37,438 bases of DNA. Origin: Algoriphagus sp. (GTDB lineage Bacteria; Bacteroidota; Bacteroidia; Cytophagales; Cyclobacteriaceae). A model generated the notes under the pieces. The model searched no databases and was not told the origin of the DNA. It saw nothing but the letters and a program-made list of their open reading frames with translations. Made by a program: the position numbers and the translations under genes. The stretch spans positions 5,382-42,819 of the forward strand of contig NZ_JAHEBC010000003.1 in NCBI RefSeq assembly GCF_024642405.1. The letters run 5' to 3'. This document shows, one piece after another, positions 25,334 through 33,707 of this stretch (positions within the stretch are counted from its first letter, which is position 1; every line of letters begins with the position of its first letter).

Positions 25334-25807
25334 TCAATCTACTTTTTCAAAAATTGATTCTCCTATACAAAATGCATTTGGAGGGCAGATATAGCTAAGT
25401 TCATCATAATTTTCGTTTATTCTATAGCGATCGCTAAATGCATCTTCAATTTCAATCTGATTTAGTTCTTCTTTTGAAACATAACTTATGTCTGGATCAT
25501 TTAACAAATAAATATCCAGATAATTAATCACTACTATTTCCTCCTCCAAAGTAAATTCCCCCTCATAATAGAAATTAAAACCCAAGTCTACCTTCCCTCC
25601 CTTTTCTCTTACAGTACCTTGGTATATAGCCATTCCTCCTGCTTTCAATTCTATGATACTAACAAAGTCAAATTCTTCGCTGGAATTCCTTTGGGTTTGT
25701 TGATATTTTCCTAATACTGATTGACCTGGACTTAATTTCTCATCTTCATTTTTACAACTGAAAATGGTATAAAGTAATAATGTCAATAAAAGAATTTTGT
25801 TTTTCAT
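25334..25807 (-). CDS. Uncharacterised lipoprotein, paralogue of the gene at 24753
   Basis: 157 residues with a lipoprotein signal (LLYTIFSC, Cys at about 18). It mirrors the downstream gene: SPGQSVLGKYQQ near the start, IIELKAGG, LGFNFYYEGEFTL, and ICPPNAFCIGESIFEKVD at the end with the same C-P-x-N-x-x-C cysteine pair. The tandem arrangement and shared order of motifs point to a local duplication followed by marked divergence. Function unknown; probably faces the periplasm or the cell surface. Confidence 0.65.
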   Translation of the reverse strand: MKNKILLLTLLLYTIFSCKNEDEKLSPGQSVLGKYQQTQRNSSEEFDFVSIIELKAGGMAIYQGTVREKGGKVDLGFNFYYEGEFTLEEEIVVINYLDIYLLNDPDISYVSKEELNQIEIEDAFSDRYRINENYDELSYICPPNAFCIGESIFEKVD

Positions 25808-25953
25808 ATCAGGATGGTTGGTAAAAAAGGATTATTTCAGAATATATTTTTTTAAACTAAAAACGTAACTAAATGATAAATTGCTACAATATGTCTGATA
25901 AAAATTCATCCTATTAAATTTTTACATTTTAACAGTCCTTGTACTTTTGAACT

Positions 25954-26172
25954 ATGGAAAGAAAAACCCTCCCCGGGAGCATTCGAAAAAACATACACCT
26001 TGGCGATAAAGTGACTATAGTTCAAAAACACCATCAGCGTACAGGTGAATTGACCGAAGGTTTTGTGAAACGGATTCTAACCAGTTCTCCTACTCATCCT
26101 CACGGTATTAAAGTTATGCTTGATACAGGTGAAGTTGGCAGAGTCAAAGAAGTTTTTCCAGATGAAGATTAA
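25954..26172 (+). CDS. ywbE: YwbE family protein
   Basis: 72 residues, the full length of the YwbE family. The diagnostic segments are GSIRKNIHLGDKVTIVQKHHQRTGELTEG and then VKRILTSSPTHPHGIKVMLDTGEVGRVKEV. It is a small, basic, KOW/Sm-like beta protein of unknown role, found across bacteria. The stop codon overlaps the end of the convergent YehS gene by 4 bases. Confidence 0.9.
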   Translation: MERKTLPGSIRKNIHLGDKVTIVQKHHQRTGELTEGFVKRILTSSPTHPHGIKVMLDTGEVGRVKEVFPDED

Positions 26173-26630
26173 TTTGGTCTGTAAGTAAGTTGAATTCCCT
26201 TTAGAAAATTTCGAAGTACTTGATCCTTACAATCTCTATATTGGCTTTGATTTGGATTTCTGAAAAAAGCACTTAATTCATGCTTTGAAAGCCGAAATTC
26301 AGCTGCTTTTAAAATATTCAGCATATCAACATCAATAAGTCCCAAGGCTATTTTAAGCTTTCGCAAAATCTGATTATTACTGAGACTTTTTTCATTTAGG
26401 ATCTCCTGTCCTTCTTTTTTTCCCCTCTTTAAAACAATAAATCCATTAAGAAACGCGGATAAATCCTTGTCATAAATAGGCTTAAACTCTTCATCATCAT
26501 CCTTTTTGAGCCAATTTGCAACAGTTGGTCTATCTACCTCAACTCCGGCCATTCCAAATATTTCAATCATCAAGAAATCATTAATATCAAAGGAATATCG
26601 AAGGCTTCGTAGAATATCGTTGTTGCTCAT
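26169..26630 (-). CDS. yehS: DUF1456 (YehS) family protein
   Basis: 153 residues made of two related DUF1456 halves. The first is SNNDILRSLRYSFDINDFLMIEIF with VANWLKKDDDEEF; the second is SNNQILRKLKIALGLIDVDMLNIL with LSAFFRNPNQSQY. Each half resembles a helical, HTH-like module. The function is unknown although the family is widespread in gamma-proteobacteria and Bacteroidota. The gene ends head-on in YwbE and its start is about 95 bp downstream of the sugar porter stop. Confidence 0.9.
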   Translation of the reverse strand: MSNNDILRSLRYSFDINDFLMIEIFGMAGVEVDRPTVANWLKKDDDEEFKPIYDKDLSAFLNGFIVLKRGKKEGQEILNEKSLSNNQILRKLKIALGLIDVDMLNILKAAEFRLSKHELSAFFRNPNQSQYRDCKDQVLRNFLKGIQLTYRPN

Positions 26631-26725
26631 AGATTCAAATTATTGCCTAAAATTAAGGCTTTTTCGTTTGAAACGAGGATTTGAATCCCCAATAATTGAA
26701 ATTGAATTACCGTTTTATGGATAAT

Positions 26726-28144
26726 TTAAAGGAAGTCTTTTTCAAGTTGTTCAAGAGATTTTCCTTTTGTCTCAGGTAAAATCAAATAGACAACTACAAA
26801 TCCAAAAGCACAAATCCCACCATATAACCAGAAGTTATTTGCCCACCCGAGATTCTCTTTGATAGCTGGAAAAAAATAAGTCAGAGTAAAATTACCAACC
26901 CAATGAGCCAATGCTCCAATGGAAATTGCAGCGCCTCTTATTCTTGTTGGAAAAATCTCTGAAAGCACTACCCATAATAAAGGCGCCAAAGTGAAAGAAT
27001 AAAACATCACATTTGTCAAAACCAATAGGACAATGACTATGCCTCCCTGATCGACCAAAAAGAAATAACCAATCAAGGAATATAAAATCGCCATTGCTCC
27101 TGTTCCCACCAACAACAATTTTTTTCTGCCAAATTTATCGACAGTGAATAATGTAATGAATACAGAAAGTACCATTACACCACCGATCACTACGATATTT
27201 AGCATCATTTGCTTTAAGTTGTACCCAGCTGCTTGAAAAATATCCGCTGCATAATAAATCACAACGTTAACCCCAGACCATTGCTGTAGGAAAGCCAAAA
27301 AGATCCCAATACCTATCAATTTTGGGAGCGGTTTATGAAGCAGATCCCGGAAATGAACTTTTCCAAAATCCCCTTCCTGCAAAGTGGTTTTTATTTCGGC
27401 AATCGAAACATCTCCATAATTCTTACCTCCTATTTTCTCTAAAACCTTCCTTGCATTCTGTTCCTGATTATTTTTCACTAACCAACGAGCACTTTCGGGG
27501 ACCAAAAACATTAATAAAAAAAATAGCAAGGCTGGTATAATTTCCGCTCCAAACATCCATCGCCATCCCATTTGCCCGCTCCAACTCGCAGCAATAACCT
27601 CAAAACTCGCATTTTCAGGCAAATTAGTATCGACAAGAGAAATCTGCCAATTACAGATTTGCGCCAATAGCACGCCTATCATCACTAACAATTGATTGAT
27701 TGTCACAAACATACCCCGCTTTTCCGGAGGTGAAATCTCAGCAATGTACAAGGGGGAAAGATTCAGGGCGATTCCCATAGCCACGCCACCTACAATTCTA
27801 TAGGTATTAAACCACCAGAAAGTTTCTGAAAGTGCAGTCCCTAATGCGGATAGTGAAAAAAGGAATCCTGAAAAGATCAATAAGCGTTTTCTTCCCAATT
27901 TATCGCTGAGAATGATACAAAGAATTGCTCCGATCATACATCCTACTAAAGCTGAACTCGTTCCCCAACCTTGATCTGCCGTTGAAGTTATATTGAAATA
28001 AGGTTCATAGAACGGCTTGGCACCTCCAATAACTACCCAATCATAGCCAAATAAAAAGCCACCCAGTGCAGCAGTCAAACTTATTAGCCAAATGTATCTT
28101 TGGTTGTATTCAAAAATCGGGAAGTTGGAAGATGAATCAGACAT
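26726..28144 (-). CDS. MFS sugar porter family transporter
   Basis: 472 residues with about twelve membrane helices. Sugar-porter signatures are all visible: GGFLFGYDWVVIGG in helix 1, DKLGRKR in loop 2-3, YRIVGGVAMGIALNLSPLYIAEISPPEKRG, PESARWLV before the central loop, FLQQWSGVNVVIYYA in helix 7, DKFGRKKLL and the terminal PETKGKSLEQLE. It is a proton- or sodium-linked monosaccharide importer of the XylE/GLUT group in the inner membrane. The GH32 fructosidase nearby may supply sugar, but they are not in one operon. A palindrome lies about 70 bp upstream. Confidence 0.92.
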   Translation of the reverse strand: MSDSSSNFPIFEYNQRYIWLISLTAALGGFLFGYDWVVIGGAKPFYEPYFNITSTADQGWGTSSALVGCMIGAILCIILSDKLGRKRLLIFSGFLFSLSALGTALSETFWWFNTYRIVGGVAMGIALNLSPLYIAEISPPEKRGMFVTINQLLVMIGVLLAQICNWQISLVDTNLPENASFEVIAASWSGQMGWRWMFGAEIIPALLFFLLMFLVPESARWLVKNNQEQNARKVLEKIGGKNYGDVSIAEIKTTLQEGDFGKVHFRDLLHKPLPKLIGIGIFLAFLQQWSGVNVVIYYAADIFQAAGYNLKQMMLNIVVIGGVMVLSVFITLFTVDKFGRKKLLLVGTGAMAILYSLIGYFFLVDQGGIVIVLLVLTNVMFYSFTLAPLLWVVLSEIFPTRIRGAAISIGALAHWVGNFTLTYFFPAIKENLGWANNFWLYGGICAFGFVVVYLILPETKGKSLEQLEKDFL

Positions 28145-28214
28145 AGGTTTTTGGATTTCTCACAAAAAGATAAGGAATAGGATTAAAAATTCAGTGAATT
28201 ATCCTTTTGACTAT

Positions 28215-28228
28215 CCTGATCTATCAGG
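28215..28228. promoter_or_regulatory. Palindrome upstream of the sugar porter
   Basis: CCTGATCTATCAGG is a 6-bp inverted repeat with a 2-nt centre, about 70 bp upstream of the porter start. Size and place fit an operator for a dimeric regulator, but no family can be named. Confidence 0.3.
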
Positions 28229-28289
28229 TTATTTCGCATCCTAAGTGATAAAATTACTTTCGAAAAGATAAAGTACGACAAGTCTTATT

Positions 28290-28340
28290 GGGTCAATTCG
28301 AACGAAGAGAGCCTGCCTTCCGGTAGGCAGGAAATCTCTA
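28290..28340. repeat. Composite intergenic repeat with inserted hairpin
   Basis: The flanks read GGTCAATTCGAACGAAGAGA and AAATCTC, which resembles the intergenic motif GTCATTTCGAACGA-x-GTGAGAAATCTC that recurs in Bacteroidota genomes. Between GAGA and AAATCTC sits a 20-bp hairpin (28312-28331), CCTGCCT and AGGCAGG arms around TCCGGT. The GC-rich hairpin stands out from its AT-rich surroundings. The comparison to other genomes is from memory. Confidence 0.5.
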
Positions 28341-28472
28341 TTTACATTATTATTAAAAAATTCTTTCAAAAGAGTTTTGAAATTTATGAATCATTTTATG
28401 GGACGTGTGAAATATTTCCTTCCAATAACTCATTAATTTCTAAAACCCTTTGGTTAAACCTTGGCTAGATTT

Positions 28473-29855
28473 TTAAACCTGAATCGTTTTCCATTTTCCT
28501 TTTCTAAAAAAATATAGTGCCACCAATGCATGAAAGGAATGGGCAAATGCTATCGCAATAAAAATCCCCAAATATCCTAATCCTAAGGGAAATGCAAGAA
28601 CATAAGCAAGTGGAACTTCTAAAAACCAAAGAACCCCAATATTTATATAAGCTGGGGTTTTAGTGTCTCCAGCACCATTAAATGCTTGTGTAAGTACCAT
28701 GCCTACTGCAAAAAAAACATACCCAAGAACAATCACCCAAAGCCCTTGTGCTGCAATGGCTTGAACCTCGGGAATATCGGTAAAAAAACCTGCAAGCTGA
28801 TTATGAAAAAATAAGTAAATCCCTGTAACTGATCCCATAAAGATAACCGTGTATTTGGTGGTGAGCCATACAGCCTTCTCCGCACGATCCACTTGCTTGG
28901 CACCTAAGTTTTGCCCCACAAGCGTAGCAGCAGCACCTGAAAGTCCCCATGCGGGCATTAATGTAAAAATCAATACCCTAAAAGCAATTGTATAACCAGC
29001 TAAAGATGCTGAGCCGAATTCAGCATTCATCCGAGTTAAAGCGATCCAGGAAACTGAGTCAATCAGAAACTGACCCATCCCTCCAATAGCGATGTCCATA
29101 ATCTTTTTGACAAGTTCCCAGGAGATTATCATATTTTCTTTAATGATGGTCAGTCTATGCTTTCCATTAAATAAATGGAAAAATTGATATAGTACACCAA
29201 TTGAACGACCCAAGGTAGTTGCAATGGCGGCTCCTTCTAATCCCCAACCTTCCCAAGAACCTAGACCAAAAATAAATATGGGATCCAAGATTATATTAAG
29301 ACCATTTGAAATCCAGAGTGATCGCATCGCATGGTGCGCTTGGCCCGCTCCACGAAATGCACCATTTAACATAAACAGTAAAAGGATGGCAATATTTCCT
29401 GCAAAAACTATCCTTGTAAAGTTAACCCCAGAATCGATTACAGCCTTTTCAGCTCCCATCAGTCCCAGAATTTCCGGTGCAAATATCCATCCTAAAAATC
29501 CCAATAAAATCGCTAATGTACCTCCCACTATTATCAGTTGAAATGCAGCAGCTCCCGCCTCCTTATATTCCTTCTCGCCAAACCTACGAGCTATCAAGGC
29601 CGTTGCCGCCATACTGATTCCAAAACCCATTGCATAAACTATAACGATTACCGACTCCGTTAATCCTACAGTTGCGATTGCATCTTCTCCAAGTTTTGCT
29701 ACAAAAAAAATATCCACAATCGCAAAAAGAGATTCCATCATCATTTCAAGAATCATAGGAATTGCTAAAACGAAAATGGCTGTCTTTAAAGAGAGTTTCG
29801 TGAAATCCTGTTCCTTTCCTTGAATTGCATCTTTTATTAATTGCCAAGTTTTCAT
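28473..29855 (-). CDS. MATE family efflux transporter
   Basis: 460 residues with about twelve membrane helices in two homologous halves. The first half opens with LAIPMILEMMMESLFAIVDIFFVAKLGEDAIATVGLTESV, the characteristic MATE helix-1/2 region; the second repeats this with GGMGQFLIDSVSWIALTRMNAEFGSASLAGYTIAFRV. FRGAGQA and FNGAGDTKTP are the family's loop motifs. It exports drugs or metabolites in exchange for Na+ or H+. The NorM/DinF type cannot be told apart here. Confidence 0.92.
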   Translation of the reverse strand: MKTWQLIKDAIQGKEQDFTKLSLKTAIFVLAIPMILEMMMESLFAIVDIFFVAKLGEDAIATVGLTESVIVIVYAMGFGISMAATALIARRFGEKEYKEAGAAAFQLIIVGGTLAILLGFLGWIFAPEILGLMGAEKAVIDSGVNFTRIVFAGNIAILLLFMLNGAFRGAGQAHHAMRSLWISNGLNIILDPIFIFGLGSWEGWGLEGAAIATTLGRSIGVLYQFFHLFNGKHRLTIIKENMIISWELVKKIMDIAIGGMGQFLIDSVSWIALTRMNAEFGSASLAGYTIAFRVLIFTLMPAWGLSGAAATLVGQNLGAKQVDRAEKAVWLTTKYTVIFMGSVTGIYLFFHNQLAGFFTDIPEVQAIAAQGLWVIVLGYVFFAVGMVLTQAFNGAGDTKTPAYINIGVLWFLEVPLAYVLAFPLGLGYLGIFIAIAFAHSFHALVALYFFRKGKWKTIQV

Positions 29856-30167
29856 TTAGGTAGTTAAAGTTGCCTAGCACTCGAAAAGTATATTTTCTTG
29901 GCTGTATTTTTTAAATCAAGAATGAAATATCAAATCCAAAGGTAGAATCTATTATTTCCCAAATTCAGCCAATTTGTGAAAAAACCAATAATCAGTCACA
30001 AATATTTCTTCAGATAATCATATTTATATGCCTCAAATCATGCTATTTAGAAAATTTCTTAAAATTCCCTTTAAAAAGGCTTTTCAAAGGGTTTTAAAGT
30101 TACTATTATTACTAAATGGCAGCAAGGTGCCCGTCAACCTAAATTTAATTTTAAACAAAAAGCTAAA
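29856..30167. other. Intergenic region upstream of the histone-H1-like gene
   Basis: About 310 bp between divergent genes. It contains an imperfect hairpin at 30067-30091 (CCCTTT and AAAGGG outer arms, AAAA and TTTT inner arms, one mismatch) some 75 bp before the histone-like start, perhaps in its leader. Nothing else is recognisable. Confidence 0.5.
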
Positions 30168-30347
30168 ATGAGCAGATTTAATGAAGTAAAAGAATTAGTT
30201 GATTCTTTAGAAACAGATTTCACGAAATTCTATGAAGCAGGCAACAAGGCTGCTGGAACAAGAGTAAGAAATGGCATGCAAGCAATCAAAAACCTGGCAC
30301 AAGAAATCAGAGCAGAAGTGACTGCAAAGAAAAATGCTGCAAAGTAA
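30168..30347 (+). CDS. Histone H1-like nucleoid protein
   Basis: A 59-residue ORF (MSRFNEVKELVDSLETDF...) with the signature of Bacteroidota histone-H1-like proteins: an acidic-amphipathic N-terminal helix, the loop FYEAGNKAAGTRVRNG (about 21-36) and a Lys/Arg/Ala-rich C-terminal helix ending KKNAAK. The GNKAAGTRxR core is nearly invariant in the family. It should bind and condense DNA in the cytoplasm. The basic tail is short compared with longer H1-like relatives. It faces the stress gene csbD across a shared terminator. Confidence 0.88.
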   Translation: MSRFNEVKELVDSLETDFTKFYEAGNKAAGTRVRNGMQAIKNLAQEIRAEVTAKKNAAK

Positions 30348-30352
30348 ACCCA

Positions 30353-30388
30353 AAAAAAGCCCTGTGTTTCTAAACACAGGGCTTTTTT
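30353..30388. terminator. Bidirectional intrinsic terminator
   Basis: AAAAAAGCCCTGTGTTT (30353-30369) pairs with AAACACAGGGCTTTTTT (30372-30388), a near-perfect 15- to 17-bp stem. A- and T-runs at the stem ends let it work for both the H1-like gene and the convergent csbD gene. Confidence 0.9.
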
Positions 30389-30405
30389 CTTTCCGATCGA
30401 TTTTA

Positions 30406-30597
30406 TTATAAACTATCAATAAAGTCTTTTACTGATTCTTTGGTTTTACCAGTTTTTTCTTGAATTCTACCGATCAATTCATCCTCTTGACCTTCTTCAA
30501 ATAATAAATCATCGTCAGTAATTTCAGCATACTCTTGCTTAATTTTTCCTTTTACTTCGTTCCAATTTCCTTTTAATTTATCTTTAATAACACTCAT
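30406..30597 (-). CDS. CsbD family stress protein
   Basis: 63 residues, full length for CsbD. The family core is clear: [32 protein letters not shown] then [21 protein letters not shown]. CsbD proteins are small, charged, helical and strongly induced by general stress, but the mechanism is unknown. A TAATTTTG match to the Bacteroidota -7 element (TAnnTTTG) lies on the minus strand at 30617-30624, 20 bp before the start codon, but I found no matching -33 element. Confidence 0.9.
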   Translation of the reverse strand: MSVIKDKLKGNWNEVKGKIKQEYAEITDDDLLFEEGQEDELIGRIQEKTGKTKESVKDFIDSL

Positions 30598-31060
30598 CTT
30601 ATTTTTATTTTAAATACAAAATTATTTATATCATTTATAGGTCATAAGTGATGCCTAAGTGTATTTTAGAAATTTTTAATTTATAAGTCTCACATTTTCA
30701 ATTACTTGAAAAATTAATTGAAAAAAATATTGAGAAAAGATTCAGATATTTAAAGATTTAATTCAACAAGATGGGGAATAATTTTCCATGAACTTATGGT
30801 TTTATCGGCTCTAGATTGCATCAATAACCATATGTCATTAATAAATAGACTAATGCGTATTTGAGACACTTTTAGGAGTTATGAAATTTTTGAATAGTAA
30901 CATCTAAAAAAAATTTATGTCTATCTTTATTCTGATGGAGAAAAAAAATCAGTACTGAACCCTCCGATTTTACTATCAAATCACATTAAAATAATATCAA
31001 ATAGTAAGAATTTAAGGAAGTCTTAATCTCTTCCGAGAACGAAAAAGTCAAATTAAAAGA
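30598..31060. other. Intergenic region between csbD and the ROK gene
   Basis: A 463-bp AT-rich gap between divergent genes. It holds the inverted repeat at 30695-30724 and possibly promoters for both genes. Stops occur in all frames; no RNA gene is recognised. Confidence 0.6.
30695..30724. repeat. 10-bp perfect inverted repeat
   Basis: TTTTCAATTA (30695-30704) and TAATTGAAAA (30715-30724) form perfect arms around a 10-nt spacer. It is about 100 bp upstream of csbD and could be an operator or simply an AT-rich hairpin. Confidence 0.4.
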
Positions 31061-31720
31061 ATGAACATATTAGTAATAGACATCGGAGGTTCCAACATTA
31101 AAATCCTAGCTACAGGTCAATCTGAAAGAATTAAAATCCCTTCCGGAGGAGATTTTTCACCAGAAGAGATGATACCATTGATTAAAGAAAATGCCTCAAG
31201 CTGGAAATATGATAAAGTATCAATAGGCTTTCCAGGAGTTGTAAGACAGAATAAAATAATTACTGAACCAGTTAATCTAGGTGATGGTTGGAAAAGATAT
31301 GATTTTGAGGCAGCATTTAATTGTCCTGTAAAAATCATTAATGATGCAGCGATGCAAGCATTAGGAGGATATGAAAACCAAAAATTACTGTTTTTGGGAT
31401 TTGGCACAGGGCTAGGTACTTCAATGGTGGTTAATAAAACCATTATTCCATTGGAAGCTGGCCATTTACCTTATAAAAAAGGCACATTTGAAAATTATGT
31501 AGGCAAAGAATATCTGCTAAAAAAAGGTTCAAAGAAATGGGAAAAACATGTAGGCAACTGTATAGAGAAATTTTCTCATGTTTTTCAACCAGATGATATT
31601 TTGCTAGGAGGAGGGAATTCGAAACTATTATCTTACGTTCCTGAAGGATGCAGGCTTGGAACAAATCAAAATGCTTTCAAAGGAGGATTTAGGCTTTGGG
31701 AAGAAAATTTTATGATATAA
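31061..31720 (+). CDS. ROK family sugar kinase, polyphosphate-glucokinase-like
   Basis: 219 residues with the ROK/hexokinase ATPase fold. The phosphate-1 loop is VIDIGGSNIKI (5-15), followed by SIGFPGVV, INDAAMQALGGY with the catalytic Asp, LFLGFGTGLGTSMV (phosphate 2) and LEAGHLPY, which matches the sugar-binding E-x-G-H of glucokinases. LLGGGNSKLL is the adenosine motif. The subgroup resembles polyphosphate glucokinase PpgK but is about 30 residues shorter, and no zinc-binding Cys cluster is present. It would phosphorylate glucose or a similar hexose in the cytoplasm. Confidence 0.85.
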   Translation: MNILVIDIGGSNIKILATGQSERIKIPSGGDFSPEEMIPLIKENASSWKYDKVSIGFPGVVRQNKIITEPVNLGDGWKRYDFEAAFNCPVKIINDAAMQALGGYENQKLLFLGFGTGLGTSMVVNKTIIPLEAGHLPYKKGTFENYVGKEYLLKKGSKKWEKHVGNCIEKFSHVFQPDDILLGGGNSKLLSYVPEGCRLGTNQNAFKGGFRLWEENFMI

Positions 31721-31740
31721 TTCTAAAATATTAGAAATCC

Positions 31741-31772
31741 AAAAACCATTGTATCTGCAATGGTTTTTTTTA
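31741..31772 (+). terminator. Intrinsic terminator of the ROK gene
   Basis: AAAAACCATTG (31741-31751) pairs with CAATGGTTTTT (31758-31768) around a 6-nt loop, and the T-run continues to 31771. It lies about 20 bp after the stop codon. Confidence 0.88.
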
Positions 31773-31896
31773 TTTTACGGAGGTCTATTAAAATAATTAC
31801 TAAGAGCTTAGCCTATTTTTTTATAAAAAAAATTTTGAAATATAAATATTGATTTTTATACCCAAACATTTGTCATCCATAATATAACATGGATTT

Positions 31897-31917
31897 TATC
31901 AAAATATTATTTTGATA
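31897..31917. promoter_or_regulatory. 8-bp palindrome upstream of the oxidoreductase-like gene
   Basis: TATCAAAA (31897-31904) and TTTTGATA (31910-31917) are perfect arms around TATTA, 125 bp upstream of the next start codon. Possibly an operator; AT-richness makes chance plausible. Confidence 0.3.
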
Positions 31918-32041
31918 CTAAGTAAATTAAATTTATTTTTCAGTAATTTCTATTGTATTTTCTCTAATTTTCAATTGAATTCGGAGAATAGATTAGTAAT
32001 TTTTTAGATTCATATTATTCACCCATAATTGATAAATAGCT

Positions 32042-32659
32042 ATGAAATTAGGAATTCTTGGAGGAACAAACTTATCCAAAACCTTGGGTAAAAAATATAT
32101 TGATGCAGGAATGAATGTAGTATTTGGTGTTAGAAATGATTTTGACACCGAAGCAACAGAATGGAAAGTATTAAATAGATTTTATGATAGAATTTGTCCA
32201 TATGAATCCGCTATCATACAAGCAGATATTATACTTATCTGTAGTGAAAATGAATTTCTTACAAATATTTGTAAAGCTTTAAAAAACACCGATCTCGAAG
32301 ATAAAATCATAATAGATTGCACTAATTCAATTTCTAAGAACAAGAATGCTTGCTCAAATACAAGTCAAATAAAAAAAGCCGCACCAAACAACAAAATCTT
32401 TAAGTCCTTCAACAACTTAGGGTTAGATTATCCACAATCAGATGTTTTAGGAATAATAAAGGAAACTTATTTTTGTGGAGAAGGTGAATTTGAAAGGATT
32501 CGTGTAAAGCGATTGATAGAGTTAATTGGGTTTAAAGGAATAGATGTTGGTAATCTAAGCAACGCATATTTATTAGATGCTTTTTATCAATTAAGTAAAG
32601 AAATTTCCAATCAGAAGAAAGAAAAATCTAACTATCATTTTAAACTAATCTCAGTTTAG
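32042..32659 (+). CDS. NADPH-dependent F420-reductase-like Rossmann protein
   Basis: 205 residues. The N terminus MKLGILGGTNLSKTLGKKYIDAG is a Rossmann nucleotide-binding turn, followed by VVFGVRN at the end of strand 2, IILICSENE (strand 4) and IIIDCTNSIS (strand 5). KSFNNLGLDYPQ corresponds to the KAFN-T-L-G segment of the F420H2:NADP+ oxidoreductase-like family. The glycine motif is G-x-L-G-G-T-N-L-S, so the last glycine of G-x-G-x-x-G is replaced. Cofactor and substrate are unknown; F420 is not expected in this phylum, so NADP(H) alone is more likely. Stands alone. Confidence 0.7.
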   Translation: MKLGILGGTNLSKTLGKKYIDAGMNVVFGVRNDFDTEATEWKVLNRFYDRICPYESAIIQADIILICSENEFLTNICKALKNTDLEDKIIIDCTNSISKNKNACSNTSQIKKAAPNNKIFKSFNNLGLDYPQSDVLGIIKETYFCGEGEFERIRVKRLIELIGFKGIDVGNLSNAYLLDAFYQLSKEISNQKKEKSNYHFKLISV

Positions 32660-32810
32660 CATGACTTTAATTAAAAATTAGATTGATAAACATTACTTTC
32701 TTTATCAAATAATTCAGAAAATTATTCAATATACTAATTTAAAATCTATCATATAAATTATTAATTGATCTTAATATATTTCAAATTCATTTCTTATTAA
32801 TTTATTTAAA

Positions 32811-33707
32811 ATGAAATTTTTTACAAAAGAGCACATCCCATTTATTCTATTTGGGATCTTAATTATTCTTTCATTTATAAACCCATTTTATTCTTCCTCA
32901 ATCACTTTTGAAGATAAAGCAGCAAAAGAAATATCGGAAAGTATTCTGATTTTAGAAGAGATAGAAACCCTTTCAATACCTCTTGCCGAAAACGTTCCAT
33001 TTTTAAAATCGTGGGCTCATACCTATGAAACTGATTTTGACAAGCTTCTTAACTACATAAATTTCGCCAATTTACTAATGCTTTTTCAGTTAGGATTATT
33101 AAAACTAAGTGAATGGTGGTTGTTTAAAGGAATTCTGATTTTAGCATTTTTTGGCCTTTTTTTAAATCAAACAAAAGCCCTGAGCAAAAATATTCTTATT
33201 ATAGGTTTGATGATTACCCCTGGACTTGGCTTCTACACTCAGTTTATGTCGGGAATATCAAACCAGATGGAAATAGATTTAGGAGCAGATTTAAAATCGC
33301 ACCTCCAAGCTACTAAAGATTCCATTAGCTCTAAAAAAGCTGTAAACAAAGAATCTTTAGACACCTTAGAAAGTATTCAAAAAGCAAAGCATAAAGGTAA
33401 ACTCAATCTTATTAATAAAGTTGAAGATGAAGTAATTAATGTTTCGGATAAAGTATCTGAAGAAGTATACAAACTTGGAAAAGACCTACTTGATATACTC
33501 AGGTTTGGAAGCAATCATGGATTAGAACTAGCCATTTCTTTATTGAGTAATATTCTTATAATCTTTGGAATACTTCCTTTCTTATTTTGGTATCTCATAT
33601 CATTAGCTCTAAAACGTTTATTCAATGACTCAAAACCACTAGATGAAATTGATAAAAAGCTGGAAGAATTAAAAAGTATTACAAAAACACAATTACCAAA
33701 ATCATGA
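32811..33707 (+). CDS. Uncharacterised multi-pass membrane protein coupled to a GH25 lysozyme
   Basis: 298 residues with hydrophobic segments at about 10-30, 88-118 (two close helices), 127-147 and 238-268. Between helices 1 and 2 is an acidic loop (FEDKAAKEISESILILEEIETL), and residues 150-230 form a long charged, probably coiled-coil region (LKSHLQATKDSISSKKAVNKESLDTLESI...). A short cytoplasmic-looking tail follows (LDEIDKKLEELKS). No family recognised. Its stop overlaps the next gene's ATG by 4 bases (ATGA), so the two proteins are made together and may act in one envelope complex. Confidence 0.7.
   Translation: MKFFTKEHIPFILFGILIILSFINPFYSSSITFEDKAAKEISESILILEEIETLSIPLAENVPFLKSWAHTYETDFDKLLNYINFANLLMLFQLGLLKLSEWWLFKGILILAFFGLFLNQTKALSKNILIIGLMITPGLGFYTQFMSGISNQMEIDLGADLKSHLQATKDSISSKKAVNKESLDTLESIQKAKHKGKLNLINKVEDEVINVSDKVSEEVYKLGKDLLDILRFGSNHGLELAISLLSNILIIFGILPFLFWYLISLALKRLFNDSKPLDEIDKKLEELKSITKTQLPKS

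Larger units (their letters stand above)
28145..28472. other. Intergenic region with palindrome and composite repeat
   Basis: This 328-bp gap lies upstream of the sugar porter and downstream of the MATE gene. It holds the 14-base palindrome at 28215-28228 and the composite repeat at 28290-28340. No ORF or RNA gene is seen. Confidence 0.6.
31721..32041. other. Intergenic region with terminator and palindrome
   Basis: A 321-bp AT-rich gap containing the ROK terminator at 31741-31772 and the palindrome at 31897-31917. No other feature seen. Confidence 0.6.

Noticed and set aside
25942-25949. TACTTTTG match to the Bacteroidota -7 element just before ywbE
   Set aside because: It ends 4 bp before the ATG, which would make the mRNA leaderless, and no -33 element is found at the right distance; probably chance in AT-rich DNA.
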